DNA from: Falsirhodobacter sp051195255
Lineage (GTDB): Bacteria; Pseudomonadota; Alphaproteobacteria; Rhodobacterales; Rhodobacteraceae
DNA: 64,000 nt
NCBI RefSeq assembly: GCF_051195255.1
Contig: NZ_JBNJLK010000002.1
Coordinates: 310,001-374,000, forward strand
Direction: 5' to 3'
Shown in pieces: positions 43,309 to 52,125 of the stretch. The translations under genes were made by a program, and so were the position numbers. Position 1 is the stretch's first letter. Every line of letters starts with the position of its first letter. The notes under the pieces were generated by a model. It was not told the DNA's origin, searched no databases, and saw nothing but the letters and a program-made list of their open reading frames with translations.

Positions 43309-44109
43309 TCATCGGAGCCGGCGCAGCGTCTCCCTCAGGATGCGTTCCAGCTTTGCCGCGCCAAGGGGGGCCATGGTCTTCGTATGCTCATGGCTCAGCT
43401 GTTCGTCGGACAGGCCGGCGCCCATGTTGGTGATGGTGGAGATGGCCGCCACCCGCAGACCAAGGAAGCGGGCCAGGATGATCTCGGGCACGGTCGACAT
43501 GCCGACGGCGTCCATGCCCAGCACCTTCGCCATCCGGATCTCGGCCGGGGTTTCGAAGGAGGGGCCGGAGAACCAGCCATAGACGCCTTCGGCCAGCGGC
43601 TCGCCCACCGCCTGCGCGGCGGCCTTCAGCCGCGCCCGAAGGTCGGCGTCATGCGCGTCGGTCATGGGGACGAAGCGGGCGTCCGACGACTCCCCGATCA
43701 GGGGGTTCATGCCGCTGAAGGCGATGTGATCCGACAGCAGCATCAGATCGCCGGGGCGCAGATCCTCTCGTAGGGATCCGGCGGCGTTGGTCAGGATCAG
43801 CCGGTCGGCCCCAAGGGCGCGCAACACCTCCAGCGGTCCGCGCATCGCCGCCGGATTGCCCTGTTCATAGTAATGCGCCCGCCCGCCGAAGACGGCCACG
43901 CGCACGCCTTCCAGATCGCCGATCATCAGGTTCGGATTGTGGCCCGACACGCCCGCACGGGGAAATCCGCCCAGATCCGCATAAGGGATGGCCACACCCT
44001 CCACCGCATCGGCCAGATGACCAAGGCCGGAGCCGAGGACAAGCCCGACCCGCACCGGATCGTGGCCCGCCTTGGCGCGGATATAGGTGGCGATGGTGTC
44101 GGCCGTCAT
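43309..44109 (-). CDS. punA: Purine nucleoside phosphorylase
   Basis: A 266-residue trimeric-type enzyme. Motifs are LGSGLGHLAD (phosphate), FGGRAHYYEQG, LILTNAAGSLRED, YGWFSGPSFETPAEIRMAKVLGMDAVGMSTVPE (base site) and ITNMGAGLS. It splits inosine and guanosine to base and ribose-1-phosphate. It starts one base after the nucleoside ABC permease gene, which shows that imported nucleosides are its likely substrate. Confidence 0.94.
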   Translation of the reverse strand: MTADTIATYIRAKAGHDPVRVGLVLGSGLGHLADAVEGVAIPYADLGGFPRAGVSGHNPNLMIGDLEGVRVAVFGGRAHYYEQGNPAAMRGPLEVLRALGADRLILTNAAGSLREDLRPGDLMLLSDHIAFSGMNPLIGESSDARFVPMTDAHDADLRARLKAAAQAVGEPLAEGVYGWFSGPSFETPAEIRMAKVLGMDAVGMSTVPEIILARFLGLRVAAISTITNMGAGLSDEQLSHEHTKTMAPLGAAKLERILRETLRRLR

Positions 44110-44110
44110 C

Positions 44111-45061
44111 TCAGCGTTCCTTCACATAGGGTTCGCCACCGGCGCGGGGCGGGATGGCCTTTCCGACGAAACCGGCCAGAACAAGGACGGTCAGGACGTA
44201 GGGCAGGGCCTCCAGCGCCGGGACGGGGATCGGCACCACGTCGGGCCGCAGGGCGATGGCCTGGAAGAAGCCAAAGAGCAGCGTGGCCCACAGCGCGCCC
44301 CAGGGCCGCCATTTGGCAAAAATCAGTGCTGCCAGCGCGATATAGCCGCGACCCGCGGTCATCTCTCTCCCGAAGCCGGCTTGCAGGGCGGTGGCCAGAT
44401 AGGCCCCGGCGATGCCGCACAGCACGCCCGTGATCAGCACGCCCGAAAACCGCATCCGCGCCACGGACACGCCGGCCGTGTCCACCGCCGCCGGGTTCTC
44501 CCCCACGGCCCGAAGGCGCAGGCCGAAGCGGGTGCGGTACAGCACCCACCAGGTCAGCGGCACGGCCAGCAGCGCGACATAGGTCAGGATCGGATGGCCC
44601 GAGATCACGTCCGCGTAAAGCGGCCCGATCACGGGCATGTCGCGGAGCGTGTCGGCCAAGGGCAGGGTCAGTTCGGTGAACCGCGCCTCGCCCGACAAGG
44701 CCGGGGTGCGCCCGCCCTGCTGGAACGTCGCCTGCGCCACCAGAACCGTGATGCCCGACGCGAGGAAGTTCAGCGCCACGCCCGAGATCAGCTGGTTGCC
44801 GCGGAAGGTGATGGCCGCAAGGCCGTGCAGCACCGCCCAGACCAGCGCCGCCCCGACGCCCGCCAGAAGGCCCGCCCAAGCCGAGCCCGTCAGGAAGGCC
44901 ACGGCGCCGGAAGCGAAGGCCGCGACCAGCATCTTCCCTTCCAGCCCGATGTCGAACACGCCCGCGCGTTCGGACCACAGGCCCGCCAGACAGGCCAGCA
45001 GCAGGGGCACGGCCAGACGGACCGTGGAATCAAGGATCTGCAGAAGCGTTGCGTAATCCAT
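44111..45061 (-). CDS. Nucleoside ABC transporter permease (second)
   Basis: A 316-residue membrane protein with about nine helices, of the BPD_transp_2 family. It includes GLWSERAGVFDIGLEGKMLV near the N-terminus and FRGNQLISGVALNFLASGITVLV; SERAGVxxIGLEG is the hallmark of YufQ/NupC-type permeases paired with BMP lipoproteins. ATG at 45061 shares a base with the TGA of the preceding permease gene. Longer upstream reading overlaps that gene and is rejected. Confidence 0.9.
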   Translation of the reverse strand: MDYATLLQILDSTVRLAVPLLLACLAGLWSERAGVFDIGLEGKMLVAAFASGAVAFLTGSAWAGLLAGVGAALVWAVLHGLAAITFRGNQLISGVALNFLASGITVLVAQATFQQGGRTPALSGEARFTELTLPLADTLRDMPVIGPLYADVISGHPILTYVALLAVPLTWWVLYRTRFGLRLRAVGENPAAVDTAGVSVARMRFSGVLITGVLCGIAGAYLATALQAGFGREMTAGRGYIALAALIFAKWRPWGALWATLLFGFFQAIALRPDVVPIPVPALEALPYVLTVLVLAGFVGKAIPPRAGGEPYVKER

Positions 45062-46140
45062 CACGCCACCTTTCGCGGGCGGAAGAACACGCCCAGCATC
45101 ATGCGCACCATGTGATCCAGCGCGCCCGTGAACAGGATCACCAGACCCTGCACCACCACCCGCAGGTCGATGGGGATGGAGGTCCAAAGCCCAAGCTCCG
45201 CCCCGCCCTGATACAGGAAACCGAACAAGAGCGCTGACAGCACCACGCCGAACGGGTGGTTGCGGCCCATCAGCGCCACCGCGATCCCGATGAAACCCGC
45301 CCCTTCGGAGGAGTTCTGCAACAGCCGCCCGCTTTCGCCCATGACGTTGTTGATCGACATCATGCCCGCCAACGCGCCCGACAGCGCCATCGCGATCATC
45401 ACGGTGCGCACCGGGCGGATGCCGGCATAGCGGGCCGCGGGCTCGGACTTGCCGAAGGCGCGGATCTCGTACCCCAAGGGGGTGCGCCACAGCAGGGCCC
45501 AGACGCCCACGCAGGCGATCAACGCGAGGAAGAGCGAGATGTTGGCCGGCACCGCGTCGGTGAAGACGAGGTTCAGGCCCGGAATGTCCGACAGCGCGGG
45601 GATGCCCACGTTGAAGCGTGCCGTGGCGGGTTCGGCCTGACCCGCGGGGCGCAGCACGTCGACCAGCATCCACACGATCAGCGCATAGGCGATGTAGTTG
45701 AACATGATCGTCGTGATGACGATGTGGCTGCCGCGCTTCGCCTGAAGCCAGCCGGGGATCGCCCCCCAAAGCGCCCCGAACGCGGCCGAGGCCACGATGG
45801 CCGCCAGAAGCGCCACCGTCCAGTGTGGCCACGGGATGAACAGCAGGGCCATGGCGATGCCAAGGCCGCCCAGTTGGGCCTGCCCTTCGCCGCCGATGTT
45901 GAACAGGCCGGCATGAAAGGCCATCGTCACGGCCAGCCCGGTGAAGATGAAGCTGGTCGCGTAGTACAGCGTGTAGCCCCATCCATAGGCGGAGCCGAGG
46001 GCGCCCGTCACCATGGTCGTGATTGCTTCCCAGGGGTCCTGCCCGATGGCCAGGATCACCAGCGTCGCGCAGATCGCGGCCAGCAGCAAGGAGATCAGCG
46101 GCACCAGCACCACATCGGCCCAGCGGGGGATCTGTCGCAT
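45061..46140 (-). CDS. Nucleoside ABC transporter permease (first)
   Basis: A 359-residue membrane protein. It starts MRQIPRWADVVLVPLISLLL and contains AFHAGLFNIGGEGQAQLGGLG, the YufP/NupB-type signature, and SHIVITTIMFNYIAYALI. It forms the channel together with the second permease. ATG at 46140 shares a base with the stop of the ATPase gene. Confidence 0.9.
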   Translation of the reverse strand: MRQIPRWADVVLVPLISLLLAAICATLVILAIGQDPWEAITTMVTGALGSAYGWGYTLYYATSFIFTGLAVTMAFHAGLFNIGGEGQAQLGGLGIAMALLFIPWPHWTVALLAAIVASAAFGALWGAIPGWLQAKRGSHIVITTIMFNYIAYALIVWMLVDVLRPAGQAEPATARFNVGIPALSDIPGLNLVFTDAVPANISLFLALIACVGVWALLWRTPLGYEIRAFGKSEPAARYAGIRPVRTVMIAMALSGALAGMMSINNVMGESGRLLQNSSEGAGFIGIAVALMGRNHPFGVVLSALLFGFLYQGGAELGLWTSIPIDLRVVVQGLVILFTGALDHMVRMMLGVFFRPRKVA

Positions 46141-47675
46141 CAGGCGGTCTCCGTCACGCCGGCCATCAGAAGGCCAAGCTCGCGTTCGTTGGTGGTGGCG
46201 GCGTCGCGCGTGCCCATGATGCGGCCGTCGAACATCACGGCCACGCGGTCGGACAGGGACATCACCTCGTCCAGTTCCACGGACACCAGAAGGATCGCCT
46301 TGCCCTGATCGCGCAGGGCGACGATCTGCTTGTGAATGAACTCGATCGCGCCGATGTCCACGCCGCGGGTGGGCTGGCCGATCAGAAGAAGGTCGGGGTT
46401 TCGCTCGATCTCGCGCGCCACGATGATCTTTTGCTGGTTCCCGCCCGAGAAATGCTTGATCGCGAGGTTCGGCAGGGGAGGGCGCACGTCGAAGCGCTGC
46501 ATCTTGGCCGCCGTGTCCGCCTTCAGCGCCGCTTGGTCGGTAAAGGCGCCGCGACGGTAGTCGTCTTCGCGGTGATAGCCGAAGGCGACGTTTTCCCAAG
46601 CCGGGAAGTCCATGATGCAGCCAAGGTGATGCCGGTCCTCGGGGACGTGGCCCACACCGGCGCGGCGGCGGTCCTGACCGTCCTCGTGCCCGGTCAGGTT
46701 CAGGTGGCGGCCCAGAAGGCGCACCTGACCCTTGGCGGTCGCGATGCCAGCCAGCACTTCCATCAGCTCGGACTGGCCGTTACCGGCGACGCCCGCGATG
46801 CCCAGGATCTCGCCCCGCCGCAGGGTCAGGGACACGCCCTTCAACCGCTCCACCCCGTCCTGCGTGACACGCAGATCCTCGACCTCCAGCACCACCTCTC
46901 CGGGGGTGGCGGGGCGCTTTTCGACGCGCAGCAGAACCTTGCGACCGACCATCAGTTCCGCCAGCTCCGCCGGGGAGGTGTTGCGCGTGGTAACGGTGGC
47001 CACCATCTCTCCGCGCCGCATGACGGATACGGTGTCGGTGATCTCCATGATCTCGCGCAGCTTGTGGGTGATCAGGATGACGGTCTTGCCCTGATCGCGC
47101 AGCCCGCGCAGGATGCGGAACAGGTGATCGGCCTCGGCCGGGGTCAGCACGCCCGTGGGTTCGTCCAGGATCAGGATGTCGGCCTGACGGTACAGCGCCT
47201 TCAGGATCTCCACCCGCTGCTGGTAGCCGACGGACAGATCCTCGATCCGGGCGTCGGGATTCACTTCCAGCCCGTAATCCTTCGACAGGCGCGCCAGTTC
47301 CTTGCGCGCCTTGGCCAGCGAAGGGCGCAGAAGCCCCCCATCCTCGGCCCCGAGGATGACATTTTCCAGAACCGTGAAGTTCTGCACCAGCTTGAAGTGC
47401 TGGAACACCATGCCGATGCCCGCGCGGATCGCGGACTGGCTGTCGGGGATGGGCGTTTCGCGCCCATCCACCAGGATTTCGCCCGAATCGGCCCGGTAGA
47501 AGCCGTAAAGGATCGACATCAGCGTCGACTTCCCGGCCCCGTTTTCACCGATGATCCCGTGGATCGATCCCTTGGCGACACGGATGGAGATGTCCTTGTT
47601 CGCCTGCACCGGCCCGAAGGCCTTGGAGATGCCCCGCAGCTCGATCGCAGGGGCCGTGTTCGGGCCTTGGATCAT
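46140..47675 (-). CDS. Nucleoside ABC transporter ATP-binding protein (duplicated NBD)
   Basis: A 511-residue protein with two nucleotide-binding domains. The first has Walker A GENGAGKSTLMSILYG, signature LSVGYQQRVEILKAL and Walker B ILILDEPTGVLTP. The second has GVAGNGQSELMEVLAG, a degenerate Walker A without the usual Lys, signature FSGGNQQKIIVAREI and LLLIGQPTRGVDIG. This asymmetric pair is typical of sugar- and nucleoside-type importers such as YufO and RbsA. Confidence 0.92.
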   Translation of the reverse strand: MIQGPNTAPAIELRGISKAFGPVQANKDISIRVAKGSIHGIIGENGAGKSTLMSILYGFYRADSGEILVDGRETPIPDSQSAIRAGIGMVFQHFKLVQNFTVLENVILGAEDGGLLRPSLAKARKELARLSKDYGLEVNPDARIEDLSVGYQQRVEILKALYRQADILILDEPTGVLTPAEADHLFRILRGLRDQGKTVILITHKLREIMEITDTVSVMRRGEMVATVTTRNTSPAELAELMVGRKVLLRVEKRPATPGEVVLEVEDLRVTQDGVERLKGVSLTLRRGEILGIAGVAGNGQSELMEVLAGIATAKGQVRLLGRHLNLTGHEDGQDRRRAGVGHVPEDRHHLGCIMDFPAWENVAFGYHREDDYRRGAFTDQAALKADTAAKMQRFDVRPPLPNLAIKHFSGGNQQKIIVAREIERNPDLLLIGQPTRGVDIGAIEFIHKQIVALRDQGKAILLVSVELDEVMSLSDRVAVMFDGRIMGTRDAATTNERELGLLMAGVTETA

Positions 47676-48664
47676 CAGAAGCCGGCAACCGGGCAGGTGT
47701 CATCGGTCATGTAGTCGTGAACCGCGGTTTCACCGGCGATGATCTTCTGCGTCGCATCGTCCACCGCGGCCTTCATTTCGGGCGTGACCAGCTTTGCGTT
47801 GTTTTCGTCCATGGCGACGACGACGCCCTTTTCGGCCAGGCCCAGCGTGACCGTGCCGCCTTCCATCTCCGCACCCTGGGTGAAGGCGTCCTGCACGGCC
47901 ACGTCCACGCTTTTCACCATGGAGGTCAGGACCTGCCCCGGGTGCAGCATGTTCTGGTTGCTGTCGACGCCGATGGACAGGATGTTTTCATCGGCGGCCG
48001 CCTGCAGGATGCCGATGCCCGTGCCGCCCGCGCCGTGATAGATCACGTCCGCGCCTTGGCCGATCTGGGCGCGGGCCAGTTCGCCGCCGCGCACCGGGTC
48101 GTTCCAGGCCGCGGGGGTCGATCCCGTCCAGCTGACCAGCACCTTGGCCTGCGGGTTCGCCGCGACGACCCCCTGGGCATAGCCGCAGCCGAACTTGCGG
48201 ATCAGCGGGATGTCCATGCCGCCGATGAAGCCGACCGTGCCCGTCTTGGACGCCATGCCCGCCATGATCCCCGCGAGGTAGGAGCCTTCTTCCTCGGAGA
48301 AGACGACCGAACGGACGTTGGGCGCTTCCACGACCGAGTCGATGATGACGAACTTCGTGTCCGGGTAATCTGCCGCCACCTGTTCCAGCACGTCCGAGAA
48401 GGAGAAGCCGGTCATGACGATCGGGTTCGACCCCGACTGCGCCAGCCGCCGCAGCGCCTGTTCGCGCTGGGCTTCGGACTGCATCTCGATCTCGCGGTAC
48501 TTGCCGCCGGTGTCCTCGGACCAGCGCTGCGCGCCGTTATAGGCCGCCTCGTTGAAGGACTTGTCGAACTTGCCGCCCAGATCGAAGATCAGGGCCGGAT
48601 CGGCCATGGCCGAGGTGGCGGTGAGGGCAAGCGCGGTTGCGCCAAGAACGGCTTTCAAAGTCAC
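47675..48664 (-). CDS. BMP-family nucleoside-binding protein
   Basis: A 329-residue periplasmic binding protein. The signal peptide ends SAMAD (about residue 22). Mature features are LIFDLGGKFDKSFNEAAYNGAQRW and VGFIGGMDIPLIRKFGCGYAQG, matching BmpA/PnrA purine-nucleoside receptors. No lipobox is visible, so it is probably soluble. It is the first gene of the import operon and shares one base with the ATPase start. Confidence 0.92.
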   Translation of the reverse strand: MTLKAVLGATALALTATSAMADPALIFDLGGKFDKSFNEAAYNGAQRWSEDTGGKYREIEMQSEAQREQALRRLAQSGSNPIVMTGFSFSDVLEQVAADYPDTKFVIIDSVVEAPNVRSVVFSEEEGSYLAGIMAGMASKTGTVGFIGGMDIPLIRKFGCGYAQGVVAANPQAKVLVSWTGSTPAAWNDPVRGGELARAQIGQGADVIYHGAGGTGIGILQAAADENILSIGVDSNQNMLHPGQVLTSMVKSVDVAVQDAFTQGAEMEGGTVTLGLAEKGVVVAMDENNAKLVTPEMKAAVDDATQKIIAGETAVHDYMTDDTCPVAGF

Positions 48665-48706
48665 GGGGCGGCCTCCATGTTGATTGTGCCCAGTATAAGC
48701 GACTGA

Positions 48707-49096
48707 CTAGAGAGGGCAACGCATCACGAGCGCATCCACCGGCCCATAATAGCGGCGACGCAGGCCTGCCTTGCCGAAGCCGTGCGCGGTGTAAAGACGG
48801 ATCGCGCCGGCGTTGTCAGCAGCCACTTCCAGGAAAGCCGTGTCGGCAGTTTCGGCGGCGCGCGCAAGAAAGCCAGCGACCAGCCGCGCGCCGATCCCCC
48901 GGCGGCGCGCGTCGGGATGGGTGGCAAGGGTCAGAAGCTCCGCCTCTCCGGCGATGGCGCGGCCGATCAGGAAGGCCTGATCCTCGCACAGCAGGAAGGC
49001 GCCGGGGCTTTCCGCAGCCGATTGCAGGTCGCGGGCCGACCAAGGGGCGGGGTTGGTGAAGGAGGCCGCGTGGATGGCGGCCAGATCAGTCCACAT
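48707..49096 (-). CDS. rimI: Ribosomal protein S18 alanine N-acetyltransferase RimI-like
   Basis: A 129-residue GNAT protein with ELLTLATHPDARRRGIGARLVAGFL (acetyl-CoA loop) and AFLEVAADNAGAIRLYTAHGFGKAGLRRRYY, the RimI pattern. It acetylates the N-terminal Ala of S18. The start overlaps the end of tsaB by 11 bp, a frequent bacterial pairing. Confidence 0.88.
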   Translation of the reverse strand: MWTDLAAIHAASFTNPAPWSARDLQSAAESPGAFLLCEDQAFLIGRAIAGEAELLTLATHPDARRRGIGARLVAGFLARAAETADTAFLEVAADNAGAIRLYTAHGFGKAGLRRRYYGPVDALVMRCPL

Positions 49097-49664
49097 CCAG
49101 AATCACCGGCGGCGGATCCGAAGGGGGCGCGGCGTCGGCGCCCCGCAGGTAGAAGGGGGAAGGGGGCCCCTCGGGCGCGCACTTGGCGGCGACGCGGGCA
49201 ATGGCTTCGGCCAGCGGAAACAAGGGCGGATGCTGCGGACCCTCGGGGATCGTCTCGCTTAAGCAAGCCGCAGTGTCGGGGCCGAAGGTCTGGACATAGA
49301 ACGCCCCGCGTCTTGCATCTTCGGCCACGACCAGCGGTCTGGGCAGGCCATGGGCCCGCGCTTCCAGCGTGGTGACGCCAAGGGCGGGGATGTCCAGCCC
49401 CAGTGCCAGCCCACGGGCGGCGGCCACGGCAATGCGGACGCCGGTGAAGTTGCCGGGGCCGGTGCCCACGGCCAGCGCGTCCAGATCCGACCAGCGTCTG
49501 CCGCCTTGGGCCAGCACCTCCTCCAGCAGGGGGATCAGGCGTTCGGCCTGGCCCTTGGCCATCAGTTCCTCGGCCTGCGCCAGAACCGTGTCGCCTTGCA
49601 GCAAAGCGGCCGCGCAATGCGCGGCCGATGTGTCGAACGCGAGGATCAGCGCGTCAGGCCGCAA
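49086..49664 (-). CDS. tsaB: tRNA threonylcarbamoyladenosine biosynthesis protein TsaB
   Basis: A 192-residue ASKHA-fold protein. It shows LILAFDTSAAHCAAALL, LDALAVGTGPGNFTGVRIAVAAARGLALGLDIPALGV and VVAEDARRGAFYVQTF. TsaB pairs with TsaD and TsaE to make t6A37 on tRNAs. It overlaps both the nifU-like gene and rimI by 11 bp, indicating coupled translation. Confidence 0.92.
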   Translation of the reverse strand: MRPDALILAFDTSAAHCAAALLQGDTVLAQAEELMAKGQAERLIPLLEEVLAQGGRRWSDLDALAVGTGPGNFTGVRIAVAAARGLALGLDIPALGVTTLEARAHGLPRPLVVAEDARRGAFYVQTFGPDTAACLSETIPEGPQHPPLFPLAEAIARVAAKCAPEGPPSPFYLRGADAAPPSDPPPVILDVD

Positions 49665-50214
49665 CCGGACGCACCTCCAGCACCTCGGGGATGTAGTGGC
49701 GCAGCAGGTTCTCGATCCCCATTTTCAGCGTCAGGGTCGAGGAGGGGCAGCCAGCGCAGGCGCCCTGCATGTGCAGATACACGATGCCGCGGTCGAAACC
49801 GTGGAAGGTGATGTCACCACCGTCCTGCGCCACGGCGGGGCGGACGCGGGTGTCCAGCAGTTCCTTGATCTGCTCCACGATGGCGCCATCCTCGCCATTG
49901 TGCTCGGCATGGGCGGAGGCCGTGCGCTCACCGGCGATGACGGGTTCGCCGGACTGGAAATGCTCCATGATGGCGCCCAGAACGGCGGGCTTCACATGGT
50001 CCCATTCGCGGCCATCGGCCTTGGTCACCGTGATGAAGTCGTGGCCGAAGAAGACGCCGGCCACGCCGCCCACGGCAAAGATGCGCTTTGCCAAGGGGGA
50101 GGAGGTGGCGGCCGCCTCGGTCGGGAAATCGGCGGTGCCGATGTCCAGCACCTGACGGCCCGGCAGGAATTTCAGGGTGGTGGGGTTCGGGGTGGGTTCG
50201 GTCTGGATGAACAT
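49654..50214 (-). CDS. NifU family Fe-S scaffold/carrier protein (Nfu type)
   Basis: A 186-residue protein. The N-terminal Nfu domain opens MFIQTEPTPNPTTLKFLPG. The C-terminal NifU domain has VRPAVAQDGGDITFHGFDRG and the cluster-binding CxxC in MQGACAGCPSSTLTLKMGIE. It delivers Fe-S clusters. It starts a minus-strand operon with tsaB and rimI. Confidence 0.93.
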   Translation of the reverse strand: MFIQTEPTPNPTTLKFLPGRQVLDIGTADFPTEAAATSSPLAKRIFAVGGVAGVFFGHDFITVTKADGREWDHVKPAVLGAIMEHFQSGEPVIAGERTASAHAEHNGEDGAIVEQIKELLDTRVRPAVAQDGGDITFHGFDRGIVYLHMQGACAGCPSSTLTLKMGIENLLRHYIPEVLEVRPVAA

Positions 50215-50280
50215 GGGCAGCCTCCAAGGTTGGCTCCGATATGCGCCCGAAGGCCGCCCCTGTCAAGTTTTGGAACGATT

Positions 50281-50541
50281 CTAATCGGCCACGAACTTGT
50301 TGAAGCGGCTGGTCCCGCCATCCGCCACCTTGTCCTGATACAGGAAGGTCAGGCCGCTGTCGTCGAAGATCTGGAAGAACTCCTCCCACTCGATCGGGGT
50401 GAGGTTGTCTTCCGGTTCCCCGAAATCGATGCGCAGGATGCCGCCCTTGCCCTTGGTTTCGATCTTGGCCGGATGGCCGTCGCGGGCCTCGGCCCATCCG
50501 CGGATCGTGTCGTGGTCCTGTGTCTTGTGCGATTCGGACAT
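50281..50541 (-). CDS. Small conserved hypothetical protein
   Basis: An 86-residue acidic protein. It starts MSESHKTQDHDTIRGWAEAR, has GKGGILRIDFGEPEDNLTPIEWEEFF in the middle and closes with LTFLYQDKVADGGTSRFNKFV. I recognise this pattern as a widespread small bacterial family without assigned function; members are sometimes labelled as branching enzyme, wrongly. It has no membrane segment. GGAGGAA precedes the ATG. It lies between the nifU-like gene and a stress-protein gene. Confidence 0.75.
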   Translation of the reverse strand: MSESHKTQDHDTIRGWAEARDGHPAKIETKGKGGILRIDFGEPEDNLTPIEWEEFFQIFDDSGLTFLYQDKVADGGTSRFNKFVAD

Positions 50542-50594
50542 GGTTTCCTCCGGTTTCCGGCAGGGGAAACCACAGGTGCGGCGGGAAGTTCCCG

Positions 50595-51050
50595 TCAGGT
50601 GATCGCTTCCAGCCGTTCCTTGGACAGGTCGCCCGGCACCACTGTGACTGGAATCGGCAGCGTGCCCGCGTTGCGCGTCATTTGTGTCACGAGCGGACCG
50701 GGGCCGCCCTTTTCCACGCTGGCCCCAAGGACGAGGATGCCGATGGTGGGGTCTTCCTCCACCAGCTTCAGGATCTCCTGCCCCGTGTCGCCTTCGCGTA
50801 CCACGAGCGAGGGATGGACGCCCTGCCGGTCGCGCATCCACTTGGCGAAGACCTCGTAATGCGCCTCGATCCGCTCGCGCGCCTCGGTCCGCATGACGTC
50901 GGCCACGCCCATGAAATGCTGCATGTCCTCCTGCTCGATCACGGCCAGGATCACCACGCCGCCCCCGGTATGGGCGGCGCGATAGGCCGCGTAGCGCATG
51001 GCGTTCAGGCATTCGCGGCTGTCATCCAGCACGACAAGGAATTTCCGCAT
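50595..51050 (-). CDS. Universal stress protein (UspA family)
   Basis: A 151-residue Usp-fold protein. It starts MRKFLVVLDDSRECLNAMRYAAYRAAHTGGGVVILAV and ends IGILVLGASVEKGGPGPLVTQM and IPVTVVPGDL. The classical ATP-binding pattern Gly-2x-Gly-9x-Gly-Ser is not fully matched, so nucleotide binding is uncertain. Confidence 0.87.
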   Translation of the reverse strand: MRKFLVVLDDSRECLNAMRYAAYRAAHTGGGVVILAVIEQEDMQHFMGVADVMRTEARERIEAHYEVFAKWMRDRQGVHPSLVVREGDTGQEILKLVEEDPTIGILVLGASVEKGGPGPLVTQMTRNAGTLPIPVTVVPGDLSKERLEAIT

Positions 51051-51101
51051 GATCCGTCCCCCTTGGTCGATGATGGGCGCATGGCCCCGAAATGCAAGCG
51101 T

Positions 51102-51956
51102 TCAGCGCGAATGGGCAAAGTCCATGTAGAGATCGCGCACCCGCTTGGTGACGGGGCCGTGGGCGTATTCGGTGTCGTCGAACCGCGTCACCGCCTGCAC
51201 CTTGGAGAAGTTGCCCGACAGGAACACCTCGTCCGCGGCGTGGAAGTCGTCGAAGGTCAGCACGGTTTCCCGCACCTCCACCCCGTCGGCGCGCAGGTTG
51301 GCGATGTGGCGCGCGCGGGTGATGCCCGACAGGAAGGTGCCGTTGGCGATGGGGGTGAAGACGACGCCGTCCTTCACCATGAACACGTTGGCCGTGGCGG
51401 TTTCGGCGACGTTGCCCATCGCGTCCCCCACCAGCGCGTTGCCGAAGCCCTTGCGCTTGGCCTCCACCAGCATGCGCGCATTGTTGGGGTACAGGGCGCC
51501 GGCCTTGGCGTTGCAGACCGCATCCTCCAGCACCGGGCGGCGGAAGCGGGTGCGCGTCAGCGTGGTGGTGCGGTCGGCCGGGGGCAGGGGCACGGCTTCC
51601 AGGCTGATGGCGAAACCGGTCGAATCCTCGGCCGGGGCGACGCCAAGGTCCGATCCGTCAATGGCCCAGTACATCGGGCGGATGTAGACGGCGGTGTCAT
51701 AGCCCTTCAGCCCTTCGCGCACGATCTCCACCATCTCGGACGGGTCAATGGTGGGCGTGATCATCAGCGCCTCGGCCGAGCGGTTGAGGCGGGCGCAATG
51801 CAGATCCAGATCCGGCGTCACACCGTCGAACAGCCGGGCGCCGTCGAACACGTTGGACCCCTGCCACAACCCGTGATCGGCGGCCCTCATGACCGGAATG
51901 TCGCCCTCGTGCCAAGAGCCCTCGAACCATGTGCGGATTTGCGTGCCAAATGCCAT
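51102..51956 (-). CDS. ilvE: Branched-chain amino acid aminotransferase family protein
   Basis: A 284-residue fold-type IV PLP enzyme. It starts MAFGTQIRTWFEGSWHEGD, with ADHGLWQGSNVFDGARLF. The PLP lysine is in CNAKAGALYPNNARMLVEAK, and GNVAETATANVFMVKDGVVFTP and LSGITRARHI lie in the cofactor pocket. It transaminates Leu, Ile and Val or related substrates. GGAGG spacing favours ATG 51956 over 51959. Confidence 0.88.
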   Translation of the reverse strand: MAFGTQIRTWFEGSWHEGDIPVMRAADHGLWQGSNVFDGARLFDGVTPDLDLHCARLNRSAEALMITPTIDPSEMVEIVREGLKGYDTAVYIRPMYWAIDGSDLGVAPAEDSTGFAISLEAVPLPPADRTTTLTRTRFRRPVLEDAVCNAKAGALYPNNARMLVEAKRKGFGNALVGDAMGNVAETATANVFMVKDGVVFTPIANGTFLSGITRARHIANLRADGVEVRETVLTFDDFHAADEVFLSGNFSKVQAVTRFDDTEYAHGPVTKRVRDLYMDFAHSR

Positions 51957-52125
51957 CATGCCCTCCAATTTCGGCGTTGTTAGACCATCACGCGGCAAAG
52001 GGGGCAAGGGGGGCGCCTTCGGGCGAAGGTCTGGGGGACGGGGGACCCGAAGGCGCGGGCTGTTGGGGAACAGGATGCAGCCACGGACAGGATGCGCCGA
52101 ATCGATGGCGGTTTTGTGACGGGTT

